In this document: piece after piece, positions 36,760-45,583 of the stretch
How positions within the stretch are numbered: the stretch's first letter is position 1
Layout: each line of letters starts with the position of its first letter
DNA from: Phragmitibacter flavus
GTDB taxonomy: Bacteria > Verrucomicrobiota > Verrucomicrobiia > Verrucomicrobiales > Verrucomicrobiaceae
DNA: 64,000 bases
Direction of reading: 5' to 3'
Assembly (NCBI RefSeq): GCF_005780165.1
Contig: NZ_VAUV01000011.1
Coordinates: 62,001 to 126,000, forward strand
Position numbers and translations under genes: made by a program
Notes under the pieces: generated by a model
Told to the model about the DNA's origin: nothing
The model's input: the letters and a program-made list of their open reading frames with translations, nothing else
The model's database searches: none

Positions 36760-37665
36760 ATGCACCGAATTCTTCCCATCGTTAAAGCATCAATCATGGT
36801 GTGGTTGATTGTTTTCACCGGCGTCGTCCCCCTACATGCCCTTACCGTATTCGACGGCTACGATCCCGACCTGCACAACCGCTTCGCCGACTGGGAAAAT
36901 TCCAATTACGCCGTCAACAACAACGTCTCAGTTGCCTCCATGACCGGCCTCGGCTGGAGCTCCGGCTTCGGTTCATCCAACGACCTCACCTACGCCGCCA
37001 TCACCAATCAACACATCGTCGGTGGACACGTTGATCTCGCCGTCGGCACGGTCGTTTATTTTCACGGCGACAACGGCAGCATCATCAGCCGCACCGTTGC
37101 CTCTTCCACTTTCATTGGCGGCACCATGCGCATTTACACCTTGAACCAGCCCATCACCGACGCCTCATTCGCTCCAATCCCCATCATCATCGGAGGCAAC
37201 GCCGCCGACTACGCCAACATGACCGTCGCCATGTTCGGACAAGACGGACGGGTGGTCACCGACCAGCTCGCCCCCCTCAATCAAATTGGACAAAATGTCC
37301 TCAACTCGCCGCTCGGTTCGTTTAACGGCACCAACATCACTCCCACCACTTCATTCGTTCCCCCGGACGGAAGCACCATGGTCGGCAAAATCCTCGGGAA
37401 CGAAGGAAAATATGTGAGCGGCGACTCCAATGATTCCGTTCTCGGCTACTACAACGGCCAGTGGGGCCTTCTCGGCACCGCCTATCTCACTGATTCCGGT
37501 GCTGTTGGGTCAAGCTACTTCGACCTCCTCGCTTCTTACTATCAGAACATCCCCGGTGCCATCTCCGCGACGTTCATCGTCATTCCCGAACCTTCCCGCG
37601 TCCTTCTTCTCCTGTCTTCGCTCGCACTCCTTGTCCTGCATCGACGCCGCCCTTGCGCTCATTGA
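36760..37665 (+). CDS. PEP-CTERM protein resembling a trypsin-like protease
   Basis: The protein has 301 residues from the ATG chosen, which gives a signal peptide (MHRILPIVKASIMVWLIVF) ending near HA. The frame opens 22 codons earlier. The C-terminus, IVIPEPSRVLLLLSSLALLV then HRRRP, is a PEP-CTERM tail for exosortase processing. The body recalls chymotrypsin-fold proteins: AITNQHIVGGHVDL fits the His region, and YVSGDSNDSVLGYYNGQWGLLGT fits the Ser region, with GDSN where active enzymes have GDSG. A catalytic Asp is not obvious. It may be an active secreted peptidase or a degenerate binding protein. Confidence 0.8.
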   Translation: MHRILPIVKASIMVWLIVFTGVVPLHALTVFDGYDPDLHNRFADWENSNYAVNNNVSVASMTGLGWSSGFGSSNDLTYAAITNQHIVGGHVDLAVGTVVYFHGDNGSIISRTVASSTFIGGTMRIYTLNQPITDASFAPIPIIIGGNAADYANMTVAMFGQDGRVVTDQLAPLNQIGQNVLNSPLGSFNGTNITPTTSFVPPDGSTMVGKILGNEGKYVSGDSNDSVLGYYNGQWGLLGTAYLTDSGAVGSSYFDLLASYYQNIPGAISATFIVIPEPSRVLLLLSSLALLVLHRRRPCAH

Positions 37666-37707
37666 TATTGATACAATGACCCCGGTCTCGCCGTATTCAT
37701 CTGCGGC

Positions 37708-40700
37708 ATGAACCGCCTTCACCGCACCGCTCTCATCCTCCTTGCCTGCCAAGTCTTTGGCACCTCCAGCATCTTTGCGGCCGCACCCGCCGTCGACTTC
37801 GCTCGCGACGTCCGCCCCATCCTCTCCAACCGTTGCTTCAAATGCCATGGCCCGGATGAAGGCACTCGTGAGGGCGGACTTCGTCTCGACCTGCGCGAAT
37901 CGGCGCTCGCCGAAGCCAAATCCGGCGAAATCGCCATCGTCCCCGGCAAACCCCTCGACAGCGAAATGATCCGACGCCTGCATGCTGAAGATCCCGACGA
38001 ACGCATGCCGCCCGCCTCCGCCAAAATGGAGCTGACCGACGCCGAAAAAAACATCCTCAATCAATGGATCGCCCAAGGCGCCGAATACCGACCTCACTGG
38101 GCCTTCATCGCTCCGCAAAAACCTGCCGCCAATTCCATCGACGAGTTCATCGTCCAAAAACTCACCACAGAAAATCTCCAACCCTCCCCTCAAGCTGACA
38201 AATACCAGCTCATCCGCCGCGTCACCCTCGACCTCACCGGCCTGCCCCCGACACCCGAAGAGACCAAAACCTTCATAGAAGACCGCTCTCCCAATGCCTA
38301 CGAAAAACTCGTCGACCGCCTCCTCGCCTCTCCTCACTACGGCGAACGCTGGGCGCGCCGCTGGCTCGACCTTGCCCGTTATGCCGACACCAACGGTTAC
38401 GAAAAAGACCGCGAACGGCAAATCTGGCCCTGGCGCGACTGGGTCATCCGCGCCCTCAACGCCGACATGCCGTTCGACCAGTTTACCATCAAACAACTCG
38501 CCGGCGACATGCTCCCCGAGGCCACCCCCGACGACATCACCGCGACCGGATTCCATCGCAACAGCATGCTCAACGAAGAAGGCGGCAACGACCCTCTTGA
38601 GTTTCGCTATCATGCCATGGCCGATCGTGTCGCCACCACCGGCACCACCTGGCTTGGACTCACCCTCGGCTGCGCCCAATGCCACACCCACAAATACGAC
38701 CCCATCCTGCACACCGAATATTTCGGTCTGATGGCGTTTCTCAACAATGCCGACGACATTCATCAGGACCTCCCCGATTCAAACACGGCCAAAACACAAG
38801 CCGACCGCACCCGACGAGCCGAGGCCCTGATCGCCGATCTGCCAAAAAAATGGCCGCTGGAAAAACGCCCCGATGCGCAATGGACCACGCCACCCCTCGC
38901 CGCCGTCACCACCGCCTCCGACGAACTCCCAAGAATCACCGACAACCACACCGTCGTCTTTGCCGCCAAAGGTTCTGAAAAAGACACCTACGAAATCCGC
39001 TTCACCGCCGACACCAACACCCCAGGCGTCGACCGACTGCGCCTCGAAACCCTTGCCGACCCGGTCGTCCCTTCAGGTGGCCCCGGCAGAACGGGCCACG
39101 GCAACTTCGTCCTCAGCGAAATCGAAATTTTCACCCGCCCGAAGACTTCCGCCGATTCCCCATGGCAGAAACTCACCCTCGTCAAAGCCACCGCCGATGC
39201 CGAGCAACCCGGTTTCCCCGTCGCCTCCGCCATTGACGGCAAACCTGACACCGGCTGGGCCGTTCAAGTCGAAGGCGGCTCCCACAAAAAGAACCGCACC
39301 GCCGTTTTCCATTTCGACAAACCCCTCCCATTCCCGTCCTCCGATCTTGAATTCAAAGTCACCCTCGCTCAGAACTTCGGCACCCATCACACCATCGGTG
39401 CCTTCCGCCTGTCCCTCGGCAAACCCCTCGAACTGCCCGTCCCGCAACTCACCGACGAGCAACGCCGCCAGCAGGCCCTCGATCTCGCTTTCAATCAATG
39501 GCTCGAAAAAGTTCAGACCGACACCGTCCCCTGGACCCCTCTAAAACCCGACACCCTCGACTCCAACGAACCGATCCTCAACCTTGAAGCTGACAACATC
39601 ATCTTCGTCTCCGGCGACACCACCAAAGACGACCGCTTCACCCTGACCTTCAAAAACGTCCCCGCCGGAACCACCGCCCTGCGACTCGAAACCCTCACCG
39701 ACGAACGCCTCCCCGGCTTCGGCCCCGGCAAAGTTTATTACGAAGGCAGCGCCGGCGACTTTTTCCTCTACAATCTCACCGTCAAGACTGGCGACCAACC
39801 CATCGCCCTTAACGACGCCACCTCCACCATCGGCGACGCCAAACTCGCCATCGACAGCGACAATCTCACCGGCTGGACCATCAAACCGCAATCCGGCGAA
39901 AACCAAACCGCCGTCTTCCAACTCGCCCAGCCCCTTCCAGCCAGCACTGACCTCACCATTGAAATGCAGATGGGCCGTTATTTCGCCTCCACCCTCGGTA
40001 AGTTTCGCTTTTCCGTCACCGATGCCGCCCACAAAACCACCGCCCGAGTCCTTCCCGACAACGCCGACCGTGCCACCCTCTTCCGCCATTTCCTGCTCAG
40101 CGCCCCGCCCTTGGCCGAACATGCCAAAACCATCCGCGACCTCCTGAAACCCCTCACCCCCCAGCGCACCTTGGTCCTTCGCGAACGCGATCAGCATTCA
40201 CGCAAAACCCGCCTCCACAACCGGGGCGAATTCACCCAGCCCGCCCAGGAAATCCAGCCCCACACCCCAGCCTTCCTGCCACCGCTCTCCCCCAACCTCC
40301 CCGCCAACCGTCTCGGCTTTGCGCACTGGCTCGTCTCCAAAGAAAACCCCCTCACCGCCCGCGTCACCGTCAACCGCCACTGGCAGGCCTTCTTCGGCAC
40401 CGGCCTCGTCAAAACCCTCGATGACTTCGGCTTCCAAGGCGAAATCCCCAGCCATCCCGAACTCCTCGACTGGCTCGCCCTCACCTTCATGGACAACGGC
40501 TGGTCCGTGAAAAATCTCCACCGTCTCATCGTCACCAGCAACACCTACAAACAGGACTCCCGCATCACACCCGAGCTCCTCGAAAAAGATCCACAAAACC
40601 AACTTCTCGCTCGCGGACCTCGCCTCCGCATCGAAGCCGAAATGATCCGCGACCTCACCCTCAGTGCCTCCGGCCTGCTCACTGCCAAATCCTATGGACC

Positions 40701-41217
40701 CTCCGTGCGCCCGCCCCAACCCGCCAGCGTCAACGAAGGCGCTTATGGCGGCATGACCTGGAAGGTCAGCGAAGGCGAAGACCGCTATCGACGTGGACTC
40801 TACACTTTCGCCAAACGCTCCACACCCTTCGCCTCCTTCCAGACCTTCGACGCCCCCACCGGAGAAGCCTGCGTTGCCCGTCGCGAAGTCTCCAACACCC
40901 CCCTCCAGTCCCTCGTCCTTCTCAACGACGAAGCCTTCTTCGAAACTGCCCAGGCCCTCGGCAAAAAAACCGCCGCCCACCCCGGGACCCCATCCGAAAA
41001 AGCCGCCTACGCCTTCCAGCGCTGCCTCACCCGGCCGCCCTCCGAGTCCGAAACCCAAAAGCTCGCCTACTTTTATCAGGATCAGCTCACCCGCATTCGT
41101 GCTGGCGAACTCAACCCCACCGACCTCATGCCCCCTGACTCCACCCCCGAAGAGACAGCCTGGATGACCGTCGCCCGCATCCTCCTCAACCTCGACGAAA
41201 CCATCACCAAAAACTAA
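37708..41217 (+). CDS. PSCyt1-DUF1549-DUF1553 (PSD1) secreted cytochrome-like protein
   Basis: The protein has 1169 residues with a signal peptide ending near IFAAA. A planctomycete-type cytochrome c domain follows with the haem motif CFKCH at residues 43-47 and an axial-Met candidate in DERMPPAS. DUF1549 begins around VQKLTTENLQPSP and contains ERWARRWLDLARYADTNGYEKD. The middle third is beta-rich with two related F5/8C-like halves (GKPDTGWAVQ and SDNLTGWTIKP). DUF1553 at the end shows NRHWQAFFGTGLVKTLDDFG and NTPLQSLVLLNDEAFFE. Such proteins are abundant in Planctomycetota and Verrucomicrobiota, nearly always beside a DUF1501 gene, and are linked to glycan use; the reaction is not established. 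Confidence 0.92.
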   Translation: MNRLHRTALILLACQVFGTSSIFAAAPAVDFARDVRPILSNRCFKCHGPDEGTREGGLRLDLRESALAEAKSGEIAIVPGKPLDSEMIRRLHAEDPDERMPPASAKMELTDAEKNILNQWIAQGAEYRPHWAFIAPQKPAANSIDEFIVQKLTTENLQPSPQADKYQLIRRVTLDLTGLPPTPEETKTFIEDRSPNAYEKLVDRLLASPHYGERWARRWLDLARYADTNGYEKDRERQIWPWRDWVIRALNADMPFDQFTIKQLAGDMLPEATPDDITATGFHRNSMLNEEGGNDPLEFRYHAMADRVATTGTTWLGLTLGCAQCHTHKYDPILHTEYFGLMAFLNNADDIHQDLPDSNTAKTQADRTRRAEALIADLPKKWPLEKRPDAQWTTPPLAAVTTASDELPRITDNHTVVFAAKGSEKDTYEIRFTADTNTPGVDRLRLETLADPVVPSGGPGRTGHGNFVLSEIEIFTRPKTSADSPWQKLTLVKATADAEQPGFPVASAIDGKPDTGWAVQVEGGSHKKNRTAVFHFDKPLPFPSSDLEFKVTLAQNFGTHHTIGAFRLSLGKPLELPVPQLTDEQRRQQALDLAFNQWLEKVQTDTVPWTPLKPDTLDSNEPILNLEADNIIFVSGDTTKDDRFTLTFKNVPAGTTALRLETLTDERLPGFGPGKVYYEGSAGDFFLYNLTVKTGDQPIALNDATSTIGDAKLAIDSDNLTGWTIKPQSGENQTAVFQLAQPLPASTDLTIEMQMGRYFASTLGKFRFSVTDAAHKTTARVLPDNADRATLFRHFLLSAPPLAEHAKTIRDLLKPLTPQRTLVLRERDQHSRKTRLHNRGEFTQPAQEIQPHTPAFLPPLSPNLPANRLGFAHWLVSKENPLTARVTVNRHWQAFFGTGLVKTLDDFGFQGEIPSHPELLDWLALTFMDNGWSVKNLHRLIVTSNTYKQDSRITPELLEKDPQNQLLARGPRLRIEAEMIRDLTLSASGLLTAKSYGPSVRPPQPASVNEGAYGGMTWKVSEGEDRYRRGLYTFAKRSTPFASFQTFDAPTGEACVARREVSNTPLQSLVLLNDEAFFETAQALGKKTAAHPGTPSEKAAYAFQRCLTRPPSESETQKLAYFYQDQLTRIRAGELNPTDLMPPDSTPEETAWMTVARILLNLDETITKN

Positions 41218-41250
41218 ATTTCCAAACTCACCGATCACCTCCCCCTCATC

Positions 41251-41354
41251 CATTCGTGTCAATTCGTGTCAATTCGTGTCCATTCGTGTCCATTCGTGGT
41301 TCCTCCCCATCATCATCAGTTCCCCATCTGTGTTAATCTGTGTCCATCTGTGGT
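41251..41354. repeat. Two decamer tandem arrays, CATTCGTGTC and CATCTGTGTT types
   Basis: Five ten-base units of the type (C/A)ATTCGTGTC run from 41251 to 41300, the last ending in GGT. After 24 bases, three units CATCTGTGTT, AATCTGTGTC and CATCTGTGGT run from 41325 to 41354. Both arrays close with GTGGT and share the spacing of GTG. They fill the spacer before the DUF1501 gene. The second type returns as an inverted pair at 60553-60645. Confidence 0.88.
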
Positions 41355-41381
41355 TTCCCTTCCCCTAGTCCAAATCACCCC

Positions 41382-42806
41382 ATGAACTGCCAACACCGCT
41401 CCTTCGCTCCCGACGGCTCCCAAAGCCGCCGCTGGTTCCTCCGCGAATGCGGACTCGGCCTCGGCAAAATCGGTCTCGCCTCCCTCATCGGCAACAACTT
41501 CGCCCAGGCCGCCGCACCATCGCTTTCTCACCTCCCCGGCAAAGCCAAGGCCGTCATCCACCTCTTCATGGCCGGAGCCCCTTCGCAGCTCGACCTTTTT
41601 GATCCCAAACCCGCCCTCGAAAAACTGGACGGCAAACCTCTCCCTCCTTCCGTCATCGGCAACCAGCGCCTCGCCTTCATCCGGCCGGACGCTGGCGTCA
41701 TGGCCTCCCGATTCAAATTCGCCCAACACGGCCAGTCCGGTGCCTGGATCAGCGAACTGCTCCCTCACACTGCTCAGATCGCCGACGACCTTTGTTTCAT
41801 CCGTTCCGTCAAAACCGACCAGTTCAACCACGCCCCCGCACAAATCTTCTTCAACACCGGCTTCCTCCAGCCTGGCCGACCCAGCATCGGCTCATGGGTG
41901 ACCTATGGGCTTGGTTCCATGAACAACGACCTCCCGTCTTTCGTCGTCCTCAGCACCGGTGCCGGCATCAGCGGAGGTGCCGCCAACTGGTCCAGCGGCT
42001 TCATCCCCACCGTCCATGCCGGCGTGCGCTTCCGCAATTCCGGCGATCCGATCCTCAACACCGCCTCCCCCAAAGGCGTCGATCAAAAACTTCAGCGCGA
42101 AACCATCAACCTCATTGGCGATCTCAACTGCCTCCAGCTCGACACCGTCGGCGATCCCGAAATCGCCACCCGCATCGCCTCCCACGAGATGGCCTTCCGA
42201 CTCCAACAAAGCGCCCCCGAACTTACCGACCTTTCCGGCGAACCCGAATCCATCCTCAAACTCTACGGCATCACCGACATCAACCAACCAAGCTATGCCC
42301 GCGCCTGCCTCCTCGCCCGTCGCATGATCGAACGCGGCGTCCGCTACATCAACATCTACAACGAGGGCTGGGACGCCCACTCCGACCTCGCCGGCAACCA
42401 CGGCAAACTCTGCAAAGCCACTGACCAGGCCAGCGCCGCGCTCGTCACCGACCTCAAACAACGCGGACTCCTCGACGAAACCCTCGTTGTCTGGGGCGGC
42501 GAATTTGGCCGCACTCCGATGGTTGAAACCAACCCCTCGCTCGGTCGTGCCCTCGGTCGCGACCATCATCCCTCCGCCTTCACCATCTGGATGGCCGGCG
42601 GCGGCATCCAGGGCGGCCAAAGCTACGGAGAAACCGATGAACTCGGCTACCACATCGTCGATAAACCCGTCCACGTCCACGACGTCCAGGCCACCATCCT
42701 TCATTGCCTCGGCCTCGACCACGAACGCCTCACCTATCTCCACGCCGGGCGTCACTTCCGCCTCACCGACGTCCACGGTCACGTCGTGAAAGCACTCCTG
42801 GCTTAA
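41382..42806 (+). CDS. DUF1501 family secreted protein
   Basis: This 474-residue protein starts MNCQHRSFAPDG and carries a twin-arginine-like export signal, SRRWFLRECGLGLGKIGLASL (RR at residues 16-17). The DUF1501 body resembles the alkaline phosphatase/sulfatase superfamily: AVIHLFMAGAPSQLDLFDPKP, SDLAGNHGKLCKATDQA, VVWGGEFGRTPMVE and GRDHHPSAFTIWMAGGGIQGG. The gene follows the PSCyt1-DUF1549-DUF1553 gene by 164 bases, the usual pairing, so the two products probably work as one unit outside the cytoplasm. Reading from an earlier ATG at 41340 would translate the decamer repeat and is rejected. Confidence 0.92.
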   Translation: MNCQHRSFAPDGSQSRRWFLRECGLGLGKIGLASLIGNNFAQAAAPSLSHLPGKAKAVIHLFMAGAPSQLDLFDPKPALEKLDGKPLPPSVIGNQRLAFIRPDAGVMASRFKFAQHGQSGAWISELLPHTAQIADDLCFIRSVKTDQFNHAPAQIFFNTGFLQPGRPSIGSWVTYGLGSMNNDLPSFVVLSTGAGISGGAANWSSGFIPTVHAGVRFRNSGDPILNTASPKGVDQKLQRETINLIGDLNCLQLDTVGDPEIATRIASHEMAFRLQQSAPELTDLSGEPESILKLYGITDINQPSYARACLLARRMIERGVRYINIYNEGWDAHSDLAGNHGKLCKATDQASAALVTDLKQRGLLDETLVVWGGEFGRTPMVETNPSLGRALGRDHHPSAFTIWMAGGGIQGGQSYGETDELGYHIVDKPVHVHDVQATILHCLGLDHERLTYLHAGRHFRLTDVHGHVVKALLA

Positions 42807-42882
42807 CCACTCAGTTCATCCATCGCAATCTCGATACAAATCCCATCTCGACAGAACTGACCTCCGCCCTCATCATCGCTCC

Positions 42883-43209
42883 ATGAACCCGCACAGTCAG
42901 GAGCTTTCGATTCTCAAAGAAATCATCAAGGTCTACACGGAAACCACATCAACCACTCAACGTTGCCGCCGCCTGTCCATCATCATCGGCTGCATTGCCC
43001 CAGCGTTGATCATACTCGCCATCGCTGGCAACGTTTCAGCCATTCTGCAGACGAGAGACAATCTAGTTTTGGCAGTCTTCGGGGGCATTGCTTGCGGATT
43101 AAGTTTTCTCTACCGCTGCGCTGCCATGCAGGCTCCTTACTTTGCGAAGTATACCACGCTGGATGCCGAATCCATTCGCCAACGCATCAGGGAAATCGAA
43201 TCCATCTAA
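42883..43209 (+). CDS. Small hypothetical protein with two membrane segments
   Basis: This 108-residue protein has no recognised family. A polar helical N-terminus of about 30 residues (MNPHSQELSILKEIIKVYTE) is followed by two membrane helices, LSIIIGCIAPALIILAIAG and LVLAVFGGIACGLSFLYRC, and a charged helix TLDAESIRQRIREIESI. It lies between the DUF1501 gene and the sialidase gene on the same strand, with 37 bases to the sialidase. A role cannot be inferred. Confidence 0.6.
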   Translation: MNPHSQELSILKEIIKVYTETTSTTQRCRRLSIIIGCIAPALIILAIAGNVSAILQTRDNLVLAVFGGIACGLSFLYRCAAMQAPYFAKYTTLDAESIRQRIREIESI

Positions 43210-43246
43210 GTCATTTCCACCTCATCTACCCTTCTGTATCACTTCA

Positions 43247-45493
43247 ATGATCACGTTCATTCGCATTCTAGTTTTACTGACATTCGTTACTTCTCCCCTC
43301 CAAGCCGAACAGCCATTTCTCGAAAAACAAGAACTCTTCGCCGCCGGCCAGTCCGGCTTTTCCCTCTACCGCATCCCCGGCATCGTCGTCACCAATCAAG
43401 GCACCATCCTCGCCTACTGCGAAGCCCGTAAACACGGTGGCAAAGACTGGGGCGAAATCGAAATCCATCTCTGTCGCAGCACCGACAATGGTCTAACCTT
43501 CAGCCCCCCTCAACACATCGCCCATCACGGCGAACGCATCCCTCTCACCGTCAAAACCACGGAAGGGCGCATCGAACAAACCGTCAACAATCCCGTCGCC
43601 ATCAACGACACCAAAACCGGCGTCATTCATTTCCTCTACTGCGTCAACTACGCCCGCGCCTTCCACATCCAGAGCTCCGACGATGGTCTCACCTGGACGT
43701 CCCCCATCGAAATCACCGCCACCTTCGAAACCTTCCGCCAAAAACACCACTACTCCTGGACCGTCCTCGCCACTGGCCCCGGCCACGGCATCCAGCTCAA
43801 AAACGACCGCCTCATCGTGCCCGTCTGGCTCGCCAGCGGCAAAGACGGTGCCCACCATCCCTCCGTCGCCGCCACCATTTACAGCGACGACCAAGGCAAA
43901 ACCTGGCACGCCGGTGACATCGCCCTCCCCAACGACCCCGACCACACCAACCCCAACGAAACCGTCATCGCCCAACTCTCCGACGGCAGAGTCATGCTCA
44001 ACGCCCGCAGCACTTCCAAAGCCAGCCGCCGTCTCATCACCACCAGCCCCGACGGCTCCGCCAACTGGAACACCCCCGCTTTTGATCCCGCACTCCCCGA
44101 CCCTCAGTGCATGGGCAGCCTCATCACCCATCCCAACCCACCCAACGGCAAACCCCTCCTCATCTTTGCCAATCCCCACAGCCTCAAACGCGACGCCGAA
44201 CACCACGAAATCCCCGGCGCATCCGGCCCGCGCGAAAACCTCACCATCAAACTCAGCGAAGACGACGGCAAAACCTGGCCCATCCAGAAAACCCTCGAGC
44301 CCGGCGGCTCAGGCTACTCCGACCTCGCCGTTCTTCCCGATGGCACCATTCTCTGCTTTTATGAGCGCAGCCCCGATGGACTAAATTCGGTCGGCCTTCT
44401 CACCCTCGCCCGCCTCAACCTCGCCTGGCTAAAACAAAAGGAAGACATCCGCCCTACCCAAACCATGCAGGAAGCCGGAACCGCCGTCGCCAACCGTGTC
44501 ATCGCCACCAGCAGCAAACAAACCGGCTACATGTTCGACCTCACCCTCGAAGCCCTTCTCGAACTGTCCCGCATCACCAACAATTCCACCTATCGCGACC
44601 ATGTCCTGCGCATCGCCACCAACCAGCGCAAACTCACCCCCACCACCCCGGCCCCCTGGCGTCAACAACCCTTCAACTGCCTCACCTTCGCCCTCTTCGA
44701 AGCCACCCAGGACAAATCCTGGCTCCCCATCTTTCTCAGCGAATCCGAACGCTGCCGCAACGAAATCTGGCGCGACCCAGACGGCATCATCCTCCACCCC
44801 CGCGGCACAAAACGCGGCGGCGGCGAAGCCATGCTCATTGATGCCCTCCAGGAATACACCAGTCGCATGGCCCGCACCGGATTCATCACCAAAGACCCCG
44901 CATGGTTCGCCGAATGCGCCCGCCAGTTCCGCCTCTACCGCCCCATCGTCCGCTACCCCGACAGCGGCCTCTGGTCCCAAGGCCGAGGCTGGATCAGCGG
45001 TCAACCCAGCACCCTTTCCCCCGGTGCCTGGTCGCGCGGTCATGGCTGGCTCATCCGCGGCATGGAACAGTCTCTTCGCTACATCCCCCGCGACGCCGCT
45101 GAATACCAAGAGATTCAAACCCACCTCTCCGAACTTGCCGATGCCCTCCTCGCCGTCCAACTCCCCTCCGGCATGTGGTCCTGTCTGCTCACCCGAAGCC
45201 CCGACCAATCCCCAGCCGAAACCAGCGGCACTGCCATGATCGCCTGGCACCTCGCCCGCGCCATCCACGACGGACACCTCACCGATCCCAAATACCTCGC
45301 ATCCGTCAAAAAAGCCCTCGCCGCCCTTCCTCAATACGTCCTCACCGACGGCACCGTGTTCAACACCAGTCCCGGCCCCGGCCCCCTCGAAACCGAAGAG
45401 CCCTGGCTCAAATCCGAATACCCACCCGGCGACCCCCACGGCACCTTCTCCATCCTTTTCGCCGCCGCCGCCGCCTACCTGCTCGACAACTAA
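43247..45493 (+). CDS. Bidomain sialidase (GH33-like) fused to GH88/GH105-like hydrolase
   Basis: This 748-residue exported protein has a signal peptide ending after LQA at residue 20. Residues about 25-395 form a six-bladed sialidase: YRIP at 41-44, the arginine-bearing RIP motif, and Asp boxes STDNGLTF, SSDDGLTW, SDDQGKTW and SEDDGKTW. Residues about 405-748 form an alpha/alpha-barrel like GH88/GH105 unsaturated glycuronyl hydrolases: QTGYMFDLTLEALLELSRIT, GGGEAMLIDALQEY, and WSRGHGWLIRGM at about 596-607. It may cleave a terminal sialic acid and then act on a neighbouring sugar; this is inference. The longer frame from 43142 lacks a signal peptide and overlaps the previous gene. Confidence 0.88.
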   Translation: MITFIRILVLLTFVTSPLQAEQPFLEKQELFAAGQSGFSLYRIPGIVVTNQGTILAYCEARKHGGKDWGEIEIHLCRSTDNGLTFSPPQHIAHHGERIPLTVKTTEGRIEQTVNNPVAINDTKTGVIHFLYCVNYARAFHIQSSDDGLTWTSPIEITATFETFRQKHHYSWTVLATGPGHGIQLKNDRLIVPVWLASGKDGAHHPSVAATIYSDDQGKTWHAGDIALPNDPDHTNPNETVIAQLSDGRVMLNARSTSKASRRLITTSPDGSANWNTPAFDPALPDPQCMGSLITHPNPPNGKPLLIFANPHSLKRDAEHHEIPGASGPRENLTIKLSEDDGKTWPIQKTLEPGGSGYSDLAVLPDGTILCFYERSPDGLNSVGLLTLARLNLAWLKQKEDIRPTQTMQEAGTAVANRVIATSSKQTGYMFDLTLEALLELSRITNNSTYRDHVLRIATNQRKLTPTTPAPWRQQPFNCLTFALFEATQDKSWLPIFLSESERCRNEIWRDPDGIILHPRGTKRGGGEAMLIDALQEYTSRMARTGFITKDPAWFAECARQFRLYRPIVRYPDSGLWSQGRGWISGQPSTLSPGAWSRGHGWLIRGMEQSLRYIPRDAAEYQEIQTHLSELADALLAVQLPSGMWSCLLTRSPDQSPAETSGTAMIAWHLARAIHDGHLTDPKYLASVKKALAALPQYVLTDGTVFNTSPGPGPLETEEPWLKSEYPPGDPHGTFSILFAAAAAYLLDN

Positions 45494-45583
45494 TCGATCT
45501 CAACGTTCGCCACGCTCGGATGTCCAAAGGAAACCTCTCCTTTCCAATCTTCTCTTCTGCCCTATCGTCCTCAGCATTGCCCC

